From assembly GCA_963971575.1 (NCBI GenBank), contig OZ020611.1, forward strand, positions 22,613,279 through 22,677,278: a DNA stretch of 64,000 bases, in the 5' to 3' direction. A model generated the notes under the pieces. That model saw only the letters and a list, made by a program, of their open reading frames with translations. It did not search any database and was not told where the DNA came from. Both the position numbers and the translations under genes were made by a program. How positions within the stretch are numbered: the first letter of the stretch is position 1; each line of letters begins with the position of its first letter. Positions 10,253 through 21,277 of this stretch are shown here, in pieces. Source of the DNA: Liopterus haemorrhoidalis. Its lineage: Eukaryota; Arthropoda; Insecta; Coleoptera; Dytiscidae.

Positions 10253-11221
10253 TAGGGATTGTAAATTTACCGACTTTTTCATTTACCGGTAATTCGGTAA
10301 ATGAAAATTAAATTACCGGTTTACCGGTAATTTACCGGTTTTTTTCACCCCGAAAAATAAAATTAAGGTGATAAAAATATAAGTCATTTTGATTTCCATT
10401 CCATATTTTTTATTTCAAAGATATAAAATATAAAAAATATAAAACTAAAGTGTTATTCTAAAGCTAAAAAAACTATAATAACTTTTAGAAGCAGAATTAA
10501 AATAATACAGAAAAATAAAAACACAACAAAAATAATATATAGTACCTATTACCTAATACCATTTTATTGATTACCATTTTTTAAAAAATAACTTCTCAAG
10601 AAACTTAAATTATTTAAAGTCTTATCTCCTAATTTTGATCTAATTTTTGTACAAAATAATCCAGATCCCGAGAATACCCTTTCTGATTCAACACTTGTTG
10701 GACGAATGGTTATTAAATAATCAAATACTATTTGAATATACTTCCCCCGTACTTTTTCTTGACGGAAGTACTTTTTTTATTATTTGTTTCCAATCTTGCT
10801 ATTCAAATTTGTTAAAAAACTATCCAAAATTGCTATTAATTTAAAAAATACGTGAAATATTTACATATTATTATTTTTAAATATTAAAAAAGAAGATTTT
10901 TTAACAATCAACCTTTAAGAAAAGGGTTGATTGTAACGATTTTAAACTTTTAAAAATAAAAAAAAACTGCAGCGTGCAGACTGCAGAGCACAAATCACAT
11001 ACATATGCTAACTGGCGGTTTCTGTACGATTTACAGCGGCTCTCAAACCCAAAATAGTTTAATTTATAATTAAACAAAAAACATTTCCCATAAAATTAAT
11101 AATTAGGTATATTTTTACTTACACTTACCTTTTTTTACTACCGGTAAATTTTTGTAATTTACCGGTAAATTTACCGAACGTTTTTTTGTCAATTTACCGG
11201 TTAACCGGTATACAATCCCTA
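10253..11221. mobile_element. hAT element with ACCGGT-rich TIRs and perfect 8-bp duplication
   Basis: The ends TAGGGATTGTA are inverted. ATACTGAC flanks on both sides (10245-10252 and 11222-11229), an exact 8-bp duplication diagnostic of hAT. Both terminal regions repeat TTTACCGGTAAA-type palindromes. No transposase is visible in the AT-rich interior, so it is non-autonomous. Confidence 0.8.
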
Positions 11222-11229
11222 ATACTGAC

Positions 11230-11885
11230 CATATTATTCCTGGATGAACACAGATTGAAAATATGGCCATAGAAACAGGAGACCTTGGTTTTCGCGTTGG
11301 TGCCGAATTAAGTCTGCCCTCGGTGGCACACATCGCGGTCTCCCCAATTATCGTATGTAGTAATACTTATAATCCTATGTTATCTGTTAGAGATTTTCCT
11401 GTCGCCCGGTCATGAAGGGACATTTACCGTTACGGTTACAACATCTGGCATGAAGATTTGTCCAGACCCAATATTTACTGTGACCATAACTATTGTATTG
11501 TTTTTGCAGTTAGTCTTAGTTTAGCATCATAGATGAAAGTTCTTTTTAGATTGTCATCTCGTGTACTGGGCTTTGGTGAAGAGTTCGACTGCAGCGCTAC
11601 AACGCTGCAGCGGTCGCACGCGAGATTAATTTGAGCGATACATTAGAACCAAAATATATTGTTCAATTTATTTTATCAATGTTAAAAATGTATTTAATTC
11701 TTAAATGCTTTATACATTCTAGTAAAATAACATTTAAGAGTTTAAATACATTTTTAAAATTGATAACATCAATAAAGCATATAAACGATTTACGGGAAAA
11801 AATACAACAATTAATAGATAATAATTTTATATTTACTAAAATATATCATTTTACAATATTTCATTTTACAATAAACAATATTAAT
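11230..11885. other. No recognisable feature
   Basis: The segment after the hAT duplication may continue the element that starts at 10034. A small palindromic GC patch (CTGCAGCGCTACAACGCTGC) lies near 11589. No gene is supported. Confidence 0.3.
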
Positions 11886-11889
11886 AATA

Positions 11890-12262
11890 AATAAACAATA
11901 AACAAAAAATTGCAAAAAAAACTTAATACTAAACATTAACAAGAAAATAAAGTGAAAAGCAAAAAAATTATGCGTCACTTTTATTTTTAAATAAACAAAC
12001 AAAAAATTGCAAAAAAAAAAAAAAATAAAACTGAACATTAAAAAGAAAATAAAGTGAAAAGCAATTAAAAAAATGCGTCACTTTTATTTTTAAATAAAAA
12101 ACAAAAAATTGCAAAAAAATTAATACTGAACATTAAAAAGAAAATAAAGTGAAAAGCAAATAAAAAATGCGTCACTTTTATTTTTAAATAAAAAACAAAA
12201 AATTGCAAAAAATAATTAATACTGAACATTAAAAGAAAATAAAATATAAAATAAAGTGAAAA
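11890..12262. repeat. Minisatellite, four units of about 92 bp
   Basis: Units contain AAACAAAAAATTGCAAAAAA, then AGAAAATAAAGTGAAAAGCA and TGCGTCACTTTTATTTTTAA. Four units run head to tail and end about 10 bp from the 3' terminus of Helentron-like copy 2. Confidence 0.8.
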
Positions 12263-12270
12263 GCAAAAAA

Positions 12271-13353
12271 TTGATGTGAAGTGTGAATTTTCACATATTT
12301 CAGGGTTTTGCAGGTATTTAGTAAGTGAACGAGTGAATGATGATTATTGGGGATGCCAAAACAAATTTTAATAGTTTTTTTAATAATTTTTTAATTTTTA
12401 TTAAAATATTTTTTTTGTTAATTTTAATTCGAACGCCTAATACCATTATTTAGGTTTCTAAATATGTGCAGTATTTTTTTTATATAGCAAGGTTATTTAA
12501 GAATTTTAAAAATTGCGCCTATGGCTTCCATTGGTTGTTATAAGCGCCACCCCTCTGATTTCGTGTACATTGAAACAGAATTAAATTATAATTTAAACAA
12601 TTTCCACTGGTTATTAAATTTACGCTTTTAAAAATTAAATGCAACATTTGCCAAAATATAACTAGAATTTTGAAAAAATAATTTAAACAATATAAAAATT
12701 CAAAAAAAAAAAACAAAAAATAATATTGTCTCTTCTTGCAGGGTTCGATCCGTTTCGGATCGAGTTAGTTAGGTGAAAAGCCAGCGTCATAACCACTAGA
12801 CCAGCATACACCTTCTAGTGTAGCATGTTACAAAGCTATAACTTGTGTACATTATTAGCCAAAAAAACACAAAAAATGCGTTTTTTTCGAAAAACATAAT
12901 CTGATCAAAAATTCCTGTTGTACTATTCCGGTTCACACCAATGTACATTACTTATAATTTTTTCAGATTTTTAGTTTAAACCATCTGGGCTACAGGGTGT
13001 GGGACAAAAATTTTTTTGCACAATTTTGGCAAAATCGTTTCAGAATAATTTATTTTGCAAAAATAAAAATTTGATCTTTAATCCACGTACCAAGGGCTTT
13101 CATTTGATACCCTACCCAGAATTATAAAAAAATATTTTTTTTTTCGATTAGCACATATTTGTTTATATTTTTAGTGGGAATATATTTTTTAGATGTTTTA
13201 GTATTTTTCCTAAGTGCGGGTCAAAGAGTTGTATAAGCATGCCAAATTTCAACTCTCTAGGTTTAGCCGTTTGGCTACAATTTTTACCGAACAGACAGAC
13301 GACAAAATGACGGTATAAGGGATTTTTGGTCATACCTACAAAACCCTAAAAAC
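12271..13353 (-). mobile_element. Helentron-like element, copy 2, near full length
   Basis: On the minus strand the head AGGGTTTTGTAGGTATGACC is at the right and a minimal GTCT run follows. Then come the shared core, a tRNA-like block (12735-12811) and the tail ACCTGCAAAACCCTGAAATA. A palindrome of the GTGTGAAAATTCACAC type closes the element. The head and tail are inverted repeats of AGGGTTTTGYAGGTAT. It encodes no protein, so it is a non-autonomous copy. Confidence 0.7.
12735..12811 (-). other. tRNA-like block in Helentron-like copy 2
   Basis: On the minus strand TGGTCTAGTGGTTATGACGC resembles a tRNA D-arm/A box and CGGATCGAACCCTGC a T-arm/B box, about 45 bp apart. It is close in sequence to the block in copy 7 and different from those in copies 5 and 9. 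No full cloverleaf was confirmed. Confidence 0.5.
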
Positions 13354-14654
13354 AGTGTAAAAAGAAATAGAAAACAAAATAATAAAAAGAAAGAAATAAA
13401 ATTTTAAAAAAATAAATAAATTACAATGTTTTTAACAGCTTATATTTTCTGTGGCGAAGATAGTACAAATGTGCCTTTACTTTTATACGATCCATATAAA
13501 TCCCTTGTATGGTACTAGATTCATTATAAAAAAAATTATAATTTTCATCCTTTTAAGGTTTTGTTAACATTTTTCGTCCATGCAAATATAAAGAGTTTCA
13601 CTCTTCAGCGATCACGAGAAGTGATCACTTCTCTTCAGACGGAAACAGATTGTTGAGCAGTTTCGGAAACGTCCGAATTTATTTTTTATATTACTCTTGA
13701 AGTATTTATATCTTTTTGATACTAATACTCATTATATTGTACTATTCTAGCCTAGTACTATCAGCAATGGCAAACGTCCAAAATAAAGGTGTCCGCAGTA
13801 AATTTTTAGATTATTTTTAGTTTTTCCTTTTCTCTCCTATAGTTCGCCAAAAATCAGCAAGGACGTCTTATTATACAGACTCGTATAATTTACTTAACAG
13901 CAAAAATGAAATTATTCTTCTGTTTTCTTCTAGTTTTTAATAAGATATTTATTTGGGGAGCTATGAGGTGAGCTATCTATAAACGAAATATCACACTTAT
14001 TATTTACTTAACGTCAAAAATATATGCTAATGAGTAGTAAAAATAAAGAAACTGTTATTTTGTGTTCTACTTGAAACTGAAATATCTCACTTATCATTTA
14101 CTTTACAGGCAAATATGGAATACAAAATTCGTACGAAGTACAGGTACTCCAGCTAGTCCTTCTATAAATACATTAATTATGTACATATGTATAGTTATGC
14201 AATAGTTTACTGCGTCTTTTCAGTATTGTATTTGAATGATGTATTATGGTCACGCATGACATAATTCAATGAGACATCCAATGTAACCGCACTTCAATGC
14301 TATTTGCACTGTATTGTCAATTATAATAGTTTGATTTCATTTTACAATAGTTGAGGTTGTACCATATAAAAAGTAAAGGTTAACAGTAATAGCGTCAATG
14401 AGGCGCACATTCAGAGGGGGCTTATGGACTTGAACATAGACACAACAAGTACTTTTAGAAGTAAACTACGCCGTAATTGAAGTAAAAGTCACTTTTGAAA
14501 TGTATGAGGATCTTTGACTAATTAAGAAATTTAAACAGTTTAAAATAATTTAAATAATTTAGTGTTTGTACAGTTTACAAGTTGTGTGCATCTTCCTGAA
14601 GATCATTTTGGGTAGCTAATAATAGTAAATAATTTAATCCTCAAAGGATTAATA
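13354..14654. other. No recognisable gene or element
   Basis: AT-rich sequence on both strands. A short palindrome, GCGATCACGAGAAGTGATCA, lies near 13608. Nothing else is supported. Confidence 0.4.
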
Positions 14655-14911
14655 GATAAGGGGCAAGGATTGTAATCGCGAAAATTTTCGATGCCGAAAT
14701 TTTAACTGATAGTCCGAATTTTAGTCCAGGGGAATACTAAAAAATCTATTTTCGAAATGCCGTCCATAACTGTGTGTGTGTTTTGAATATGCGAGAAAAC
14801 AGATTTACAAAAAATTATATTTACTAAAAAGATTTTGTAATAAAGATTATTTTGATTACTGTAGTAGCCTGTTGTATTCTTTGAACAAGGATTCTCTGGA
14901 TCATCTGCAGA

Positions 14912-15213
14912 CAGAGCCGCAGTAAGGGGGGGGGGCGGAGGGGGCGACGGCCCCTAGCGCACTACGGAAAAGGGCGCTGATGAGCTTGACTAAGGGGCAC
15001 CACATTGGAAAAAGGTAAGGACCTTTTTTTTTGCTCAACACTTGGATATTGGGAGGTGAAGACCTTTTTTTTTGCTTATCTTTTGGATTTTGGGAGATGA
15101 GGACCTTTTTTTTTTGCTCATCATTTACATTTTGGGAGGTGAGAACCTTATTTTTTCAAGGGCGCCAAAACACGGTTTTGCCCCTAGCGCAAGTTTTCCT
15201 TACTGCGGCTCTG
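14912..15213. mobile_element. hAT MITE CAGAGCCGCAGTAAGG with 8-bp duplication
   Basis: Inverted ends CAGAGCCGCAGTAAGG are exact on both sides. Flanks are TCTGCAGA (14904-14911) and CCTGCAGA (15214-15221), 7 of 8 alike. Inside are CCCCTAGCGC on both arms and three to four units of the 40-bp minisatellite. Confidence 0.75.
15017..15158 (+). repeat. Minisatellite GAGGACC-T(n)-GCTC, about 3.5 units
   Basis: Same unit as at 4770-4985, in the same sense, inside a different hAT MITE. Confidence 0.8.
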
Positions 15214-16059
15214 CCTGCAGAAGCTACAAAACCGTGGTATGAAGATTATACTTAAGTTACCGAAATGAACATCTAAGGAAATACTTTTGGACATACTCTC
15301 CTGGCTGTCTTGATGAACGAGTTGAATTTTGTTCCATGATATTTTTGTGTGCGGGTGCGTGCATGCGTTTGTGTATACATATAACTCAAGAACGGTACAA
15401 GATAGAGAGTTCGTTCTGGTTCTAAAAAAATCTCCTATTAATTACGAAGAACCTTATTATTTTTAATGAAAATCTGAAACCGGAAACTAAGGTTATTAAA
15501 TTTTAATAAATTCGTAAATTGTAAACCAAGCCTAGAACAATAATTTGTATACAACATAATTTGATGTATTTTTGAAGATTTATCTAAATTTTTATTTTTA
15601 TTTATTTTTTATTATTTTTTTTATGGGAGGGCAAGTCTAGCAGAGGTCTCTCTTCGCTGCTGCTTTACTTGGACCATCGACCGCGACTTTTCCTATCTAA
15701 AACTGTTTTCCCATGTTAATTTGTTATAGACACATTTGGACCGAACACAGAGTATAAATAAAATTTAAAAAAATCGAATCTTGGTTCTACTCTATCATCG
15801 TACCAAATTACGTGAAAATATGTCCAGCCGTTTTTGCGTGAATCTCTGACAGACAAAAAAATATATATATATTTTTTTTGCGGATATTGCTTATAATCAT
15901 CTTAACCATGTAGAAACGAAATATGAGACCGAAAAAATATATAAAAAAAAAAAACGTTATGGCCTCCAATTTTATTATTATCGATGAAACTTAGGTCAGT
16001 AAGCTTTTGGCATCTACCTCGTAGCTTTAGCGCAAAATCTTGTTCTAACCCTTTTGTCA

Positions 16060-16303
16060 GCCAACGGAGTTGCCGAGCTCAATCAAGCAGTTTTGACTGG
16101 CTAAAACAGTCTGAATATTGAGGTTGCTAGTTCAAGTCCTCGTTGGTGATATTATTCGGGCGAGAATAATATGTTAACATTACTCCCATTTCACAATCAT
16201 TCACACCTCATCCAGGTGTAGGAGCTCGCCTCCTGGCATCAGCGATTAGCCTCGTCGCAGAAATAGGTCGTTGTAAAATAAATAAAATTAAAAAAAAAAA
16301 AAA
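16060..16303 (+). mobile_element. tRNA-derived SINE, copy 1
   Basis: The head CCAACGGAGTTGCCGAGCTC resembles a class II (Leu/Ser) tRNA. A B box-like GTTCAAGTCCTC follows. The body has TATTATTCGGGCGAGAATAA and the element ends in a poly(A) run. CTTTTGT at 16051-16057 and 16304-16310 is a plausible duplication. Two more copies lie at 32518 and 34058. Confidence 0.75.
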
Positions 16304-17139
16304 CTTTTGTTCCTTTCAAACTGAGTTTCACATGTTTAAAGGGCTTAAAAACCTATTGGTCATTTGCTTCTTCAGGATGTATCCAATCTATTTCAATTGC
16401 CAACAGAATTTCTAGCTTTAATTGCTTGCTTAGTTAAATGCGATAGGTCCTCATTTCGAAATTTTCTCCTCCGAAACGTTTAACGAGCAATTATGTATAT
16501 TAATTTAAATAATAATTTAATTTATTTATCAATTAGCATTTGTTTAAATGATACTCAAATTGCATTATTCATCGCTAATAAATTTGGCATACATTTTGAA
16601 TGTGTCATCGAAGTTTGTGATCATTTAATCAATTTAATAAAATTGTTATTCGCAATATTATTAAACAATGAAGCAGTTATTGTTTAGTTAAATTATTATA
16701 TCGTGATACAATGAACTGTTACTTTTTAACATGCATATCTTTAATATGATCTAATATATGACTCACAATATTGTTTCCAAAAAGAAAATATAAATGTTAC
16801 AAACTGCTGTTTTACTAAAAATTGTGTATTGTTTGGACGCATTTTTGGAGTCTATTTTTAAGATTTCGTAGATATAAGCAAGATTCCATATACCAGGGGT
16901 GTCCATAACGTCGAATGCGTTCAACCGATCGAAAGTGTAATGATATTTTGTGGTACTTCATTGGGTTAGCCGATTTATCTATCTACTACAACTGGAGTAA
17001 AGAAAAAAAAACCTTGGAGTCAAAGCCTCAATTTTTGGGAAAGTAGAACGACCTTTAAAGTTTATCGGCAAATTAGAACTTTTGTAAATATTAACTGACA
17101 CCCCTGTTTTATACCATCACTTATGTCTGTACTAGGAAT
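16304..17139. other. No recognisable gene or element
   Basis: AT-rich sequence. A 64-codon open frame at 16493-16687 has low-complexity composition and no family likeness. Confidence 0.35.
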
Positions 17140-17290
17140 GACGACGCTACCCGCTACCCGACCCGTTATGGTTGTACCCGGTTCCGAATATGAATACCCG
17201 TTATCTACCCATTACACGTTAGCTAACGGGTAATTAATGGGTATTAGGTATTAAGCGGGTAGCGGGTAATTATCGGGTAATTGTATGAGG
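17140..17290. repeat. GGGTA/TACCC-rich TIR-type fragment
   Basis: Repeated ACCCGCTACCCGACCCG on one arm and GCGGGTAGCGGGTAATTATC on the other form inverted repeats. This is probably a decayed MITE; no target duplication was found. Confidence 0.4.
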
Positions 17291-17778
17291 TATTTTAAGT
17301 ATTTATTTATCTGTGACTATTTTGTTCTCGGTGACAGTAGTAGGAATTAAGTAGGGGAAATGTGTATAATGGCATACTTAACTTTGACGCATCATTGGTC
17401 CGTTATCTGAAATTGTAAAAAATAATTTATGGCATGTATATATTCTCTATATCGTAATGATTAATAAGGACCATCATAATTTTGTATTATTTCGTATTTT
17501 GTTAAGATATTACCTAAAAAAAATGCAAATATGCCATCATAGGCAACAGTTGTTCCTATGATGGCACACTATAAATAAATAGTCAAATTAATGAATTAAT
17601 GAATTTATTTTCATATTATTTTCAAACAAAAATTACAGTTTCATGGATAGTGTTGATATTTTACAAAATAAACTCGGTTGTAACATAGGTTATAGGAAAT
17701 AAAGTACAGAATATTCCCTAGGGAATAAAATAACACTTCATATGTCAAAAATCAAGTAGGTATATGAAGTCCGTCTTA

Positions 17779-18146
17779 CAGTCTGTTCCAAACGGTTAAG
17801 CGGAAGGGACCTTGCTGGGGTTATTTCATTTTTCACGTTGGAATGTCAAAATTTAAAATTCCAACAATGAAACCATAGAAACGACTGACATGTCAAAATT
17901 AAATTATTTTTTTTTACAAATTTTAATGACAAAAAAATAAATAAATGGGAAATTTGTATTAAGAATGCACAAAATATCAAAATATAAAGAAAATGACATT
18001 TTAAAATGATATTAACCTTAACCAAAAAATGTTAATTGTAAGTATGATTTACAAAGCTTAAACAAAACGACCGAAAAGCACGATTTAAGCGATGAAAGTA
18101 ACTAGATTGCAAAATCTAGTTCCGCTTACCCGTTTGGAACAGACTG
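17779..18146 (-). mobile_element. CAGTCTGTTCC MITE, copy 1
   Basis: Inverted ends CAGTCTGTTCCAAACGG lie between TA at 17777-17778 and TA at 18147-18148, as for Tc1/mariner MITEs. The interior is reversed relative to the two neighbouring copies. Confidence 0.8.
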
Positions 18147-18330
18147 TAGATCCAATTCGGAAAAAAAATCTTTTAAATAATTATAACTTAAAATATATTT
18201 GACTGGCAGTAATATAATCAAACCATAAATGGCATACATATGCCATCATAGGAAACATATCAGTATACCATCATAGGAAAAAGTCACCATTTTTATTTAA
18301 TCAAACTTTATCTGCGACGTAATAAATATA

Positions 18331-18737
18331 CAGTCTGTTCCAAACGGTTAAGCGGAACTAGATTTTGCAATCTAGTTACTTTCATCGTTTAAATCGTGCT
18401 TTTTGGCCGTGTTGTTTAAGCTTTGTAAATCATACTTACAATAAATATTTTTTGGTGGTTTTTTTCATCATTTTAAAATGTCATTTTCTTTATATGTTAA
18501 TTTTTTGTGTCATTCTTATTACAAGTTTCCCAATTATTTATATTTTTGTCATCAAAATATATAAAAAAATAATTTAATTTTGACATATATACTTCGTTTC
18601 CATGGTTTCATTGTTGGAATTTTAAATTTTGACATTCCAACGTGAAAAATGAAATATCCCTAGCAAGGTCCCTTCTCGTGACAACCTAAAAGAACGAAAT
18701 TCCCATTTAGTTCCGCCTAACCGTTTGAAACAGACTG
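18331..18737 (+). mobile_element. CAGTCTGTTCC MITE, copy 2
   Basis: Same ends and TA flanks (18329-18330, 18738-18739). The interior matches copy 3 in the same orientation with small indels. The 70-codon frame inside is non-coding filler. Confidence 0.8.
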
Positions 18738-18856
18738 TAATCTTAAATTGAGTATATCAGTAAATATATAAAACCTACAGATTACATCCATGAATATTTC
18801 ATATCTCTATTTAGCGTAATAAAAACACAATCTTATAATACATGCAGCAACTAATA

Positions 18857-19216
18857 CAGTCTGTTCCAAACGGTTAAGCGGAACTAGATTTTGCAATCTA
18901 GTTACTTTCATCGTTTAAATCGTGCCTTTCGGCCGTTTTGTTTAAGCTTTGTAAATCATACTTACAATAAACATTTTTTGGTTAAGGTTAATATAATTTT
19001 AAAATGTCATTTTCTTTATATTTTGATTTTTTGTGTCATTCTTAATACAAATTTCCCATTTATTTATTTTTTTGTCATTAAAATATCTAAAAAAAATATT
19101 AAATTTTGACATCCCAACGTGAAAAATGAAATAACCCAAGCAAGGTCCCTCTTCTCGTGACAACCTAAAAGAACTAAATTCCCATTTAGTTCCGCTTAAC
19201 CGTCTGGAACAGACTG
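18857..19216 (+). mobile_element. CAGTCTGTTCC MITE, copy 3
   Basis: Same ends and TA flanks (18855-18856, 19217-19218). It lacks about 45 bp present in copy 2 near its right arm. Confidence 0.8.
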
Positions 19217-19450
19217 TAACTTCATCACTTACCTAAATTTACATTTGTTTACTACAGAAACGAAATGCTCGCAAACTGCACAATTGCGAGTAAATTAACC
19301 ACAACTAAGGAAACAGACATATATGTGAGTAAATCTATTAATTTACACGCCAAAACCAACACTTCAAAATATTACAAGTATGCCATCATAAGAACCATGC
19401 CGTCATAGGCACATTTCCCCTATGCGTATTCCATAATGCATCTGTGCTTA

Positions 19451-20203
19451 TTTTTAGGGTTTTGTAGATCTGTTCACCAAAAAACCCTTATAAAGTCACT
19501 CATGTGTTTGTCTGTATGGTAGAAATTGTAGCCAAACGGCTTAAGATAGAAATTTGAAATTTGACATGCTTTTATAACTCTTTGACCCACATATAGCAAA
19601 AATACTAAGAGTTCAAAAACCACATCACGAAATAAATATAAACAAATATGTATTTAATGAAAAAATAAATATTTTTTTATGAGATTTTCGCTAAATATAT
19701 GCCAAAAAACTTTTGTACCCTACCCTATCATTTAGAGGGGTTGATGTTGTTGGGGTTTGTGTCATTGAAAAAAATATTATTTTTTAAAATTTATTGTGGT
19801 ATCAAAAGGAAGTTCTTAAGACGTAAATTAAGGAACGAACAGTTGTTTTTTTAAATTTGTATCTTTTAACACGATTTTGGCCAAAAATCTGAAAAAATTA
19901 TAGGTAATGTACATTGATCTGAGCTGGAAACGTACGAGAGAATTTAATTATTTATTTAATTGATGACAAATTTATTTAATTAATATAAATTTAAATATGA
20001 AGCCATAATTTAGGCTTCATATTTAAATTTAGTTTTAAAAAATTACATGGAAGCGCTTAGTTCCCAAATAACCAATAAAAATGTTCAATAAATGTTTATC
20101 AAAAAATTATTTTTAGATATCCAGCATTCTGTTGGCTTCTGGCACTTATTAAATACCTACAAAACCCTGAAATGTGTGAAAATTTACACTTCACATCAAT
20201 TTT
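19451..20203 (+). mobile_element. Helentron-like element, copy 3, divergent
   Basis: The head AGGGTTTTGTAGATCTGTTC and the core TTGTAGCCAAACGGCTTAAG are recognisable, but the GTCT run is reduced. The tail ACCTACAAAACCCTGAAATG ends with GTGTGAAAATTTACAC. It differs internally from copies 4 and 9 and lacks a visible tRNA-like block. A 19-bp perfect stem lies at 19986-20031. Confidence 0.6.
19986..20031. repeat. 19-bp perfect inverted repeat, 8-base loop
   Basis: TAAATTTAAATATGAAGCC is mirrored exactly after the loop ATAATTTA. It sits within copy 3, so it may be part of that subfamily's structure. Confidence 0.8.
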
Positions 20204-20220
20204 GCTATACTTACTTTTCA

Positions 20221-21277
20221 TTTTTAGGGTTTTGTAGGTATGACCAAAAAACCCTTATACCGTCATTTTGTCGTCTGTCTGTCTGTCTGTTCGGTAAAAA
20301 TTGTAGCCAAACGGCTAAACCTAGAGAATTGAAATTTGGCATGCTTATACAACTCTATGACCCGCACATAAGAAAAATACTTAAACATCTAAAAAACATA
20401 TCCCCCTAAAAACATAAATAAATATGTGCTCATCGAAAAAAATAATATTTTTTTAAAATTCTGAGTAGGGTATCAAATGAAAGCCCTTAGTACGTGGATT
20501 AACGATCAAAATTTTATTTTTGCAAAATAAATTATTTTGATGCAATTTTCGCCAAAATTGTGCAAAAAAAAATTTTGTCCCACACCCTGTAGCCCAGATG
20601 GATTAAACTAAAAATCTGAAAAAATTCTAAGTAATGTACATTGGTGTGAACCGGTATAGTACAACAGGAATTTTTGATCAGATTATGTTTTCGAAAAATA
20701 ACGCATTTTTTGTGTTTTTTACTAAAATATGTTAAATATTTAATTCGCTATGTTACACAGTAGATAAGTAAGCGCTCGTAGCGTAGTGCGTTTCGTCGTT
20801 TCTTTGTAATTTGCAGACTAGAGTTCTATTCCTGTCAATCTTAATTTTTCTGTTTTTTTTTGCATTTTACTTTTGTTTAAATTATTTTGTCAAAATTCTA
20901 GTTATATTTTGGTAAATGTTGCATTTAATTTTTAAAAGCGTAAATTTAATAACCAGTGGGAAGTGTTGAAATTATAATTTAATTCTATGTTTGAATGTAT
21001 ACGAAATCAGAGGGCGGAACTAAAAGAGGCGGGATGATTTAAACAACCAATGGAATCCATAGGCGCAATTTTCAAAATCGTAATGAACCTTACTATATAA
21101 AAAAAAATACTGCACATATTTAGAAACTTAAATAATGGTATTAGGCATTCGAATTAAAATTCATAAAAAAATATTTTGACATAAAATTTGTTTTGGCATC
21201 CCAAATAATTATCATTCAGTTACTAAATACCTGCGAAACCCTGAAATGTGTAAAAATTCACACTTCACATTCATTTG
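20221..21277 (+). mobile_element. Helentron-like element, copy 4, near full length
   Basis: The head AGGGTTTTGTAGGTATGACC pairs with AAAAAACCCT. Then come a short GTCT run (20272-20291), the shared core, a tRNA-like block (20770-20838), the 3' body and the tail ACCTGCGAAACCCTGAAATG with GTGTAAAAATTCACAC. It starts 17 bp after copy 3 ends, in the same orientation. Confidence 0.7.
20770..20838 (+). other. tRNA-like block in Helentron-like copy 4
   Basis: TCGTAGCGTAGTGCG resembles an A box and AGAGTTCTATTCCTG a decayed B box. The stretch TTTGTAATTTGCAG is shared with the block in copy 9. Confidence 0.4.

Larger units (their letters stand above)
14655..15662 (+). mobile_element. GGGCAAG-family element interrupted by a hAT MITE
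   Basis: The head GGGGCAAGGATTGTAATCGC at 14659 is followed by the palindrome GCGAAAATTTTCG and a TG-rich run. The tail GGGAGGGCAAGTCTAGCAGA is near 15645. The short inverted GGGCAAG ends and lack of coding resemble Helentron-like non-autonomous elements. A 302-bp hAT MITE splits it. Confidence 0.55.
17354..19420. mobile_element. GGGGAAATGTG TIR element hosting three MITEs
   Basis: Inverted ends GGGGAAATGTG are followed by copies of GGCAT/GCCATCATAGG. TA flanks both sides (17352-17353 and 19421-19422). GCCATCATAGG or its complement recurs near 17533, 17559, 18250, 18275 and 19382. Removing the three CAGTCTG MITEs leaves about 0.93 kb of host element with no coding. Confidence 0.6.

Noticed and set aside
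18365..19109. Two alike frames starting MQSSYFHRLNRAF
   Set aside because: They lie in two copies of a non-coding MITE; likeness reflects DNA copying, and lengths differ by indels.
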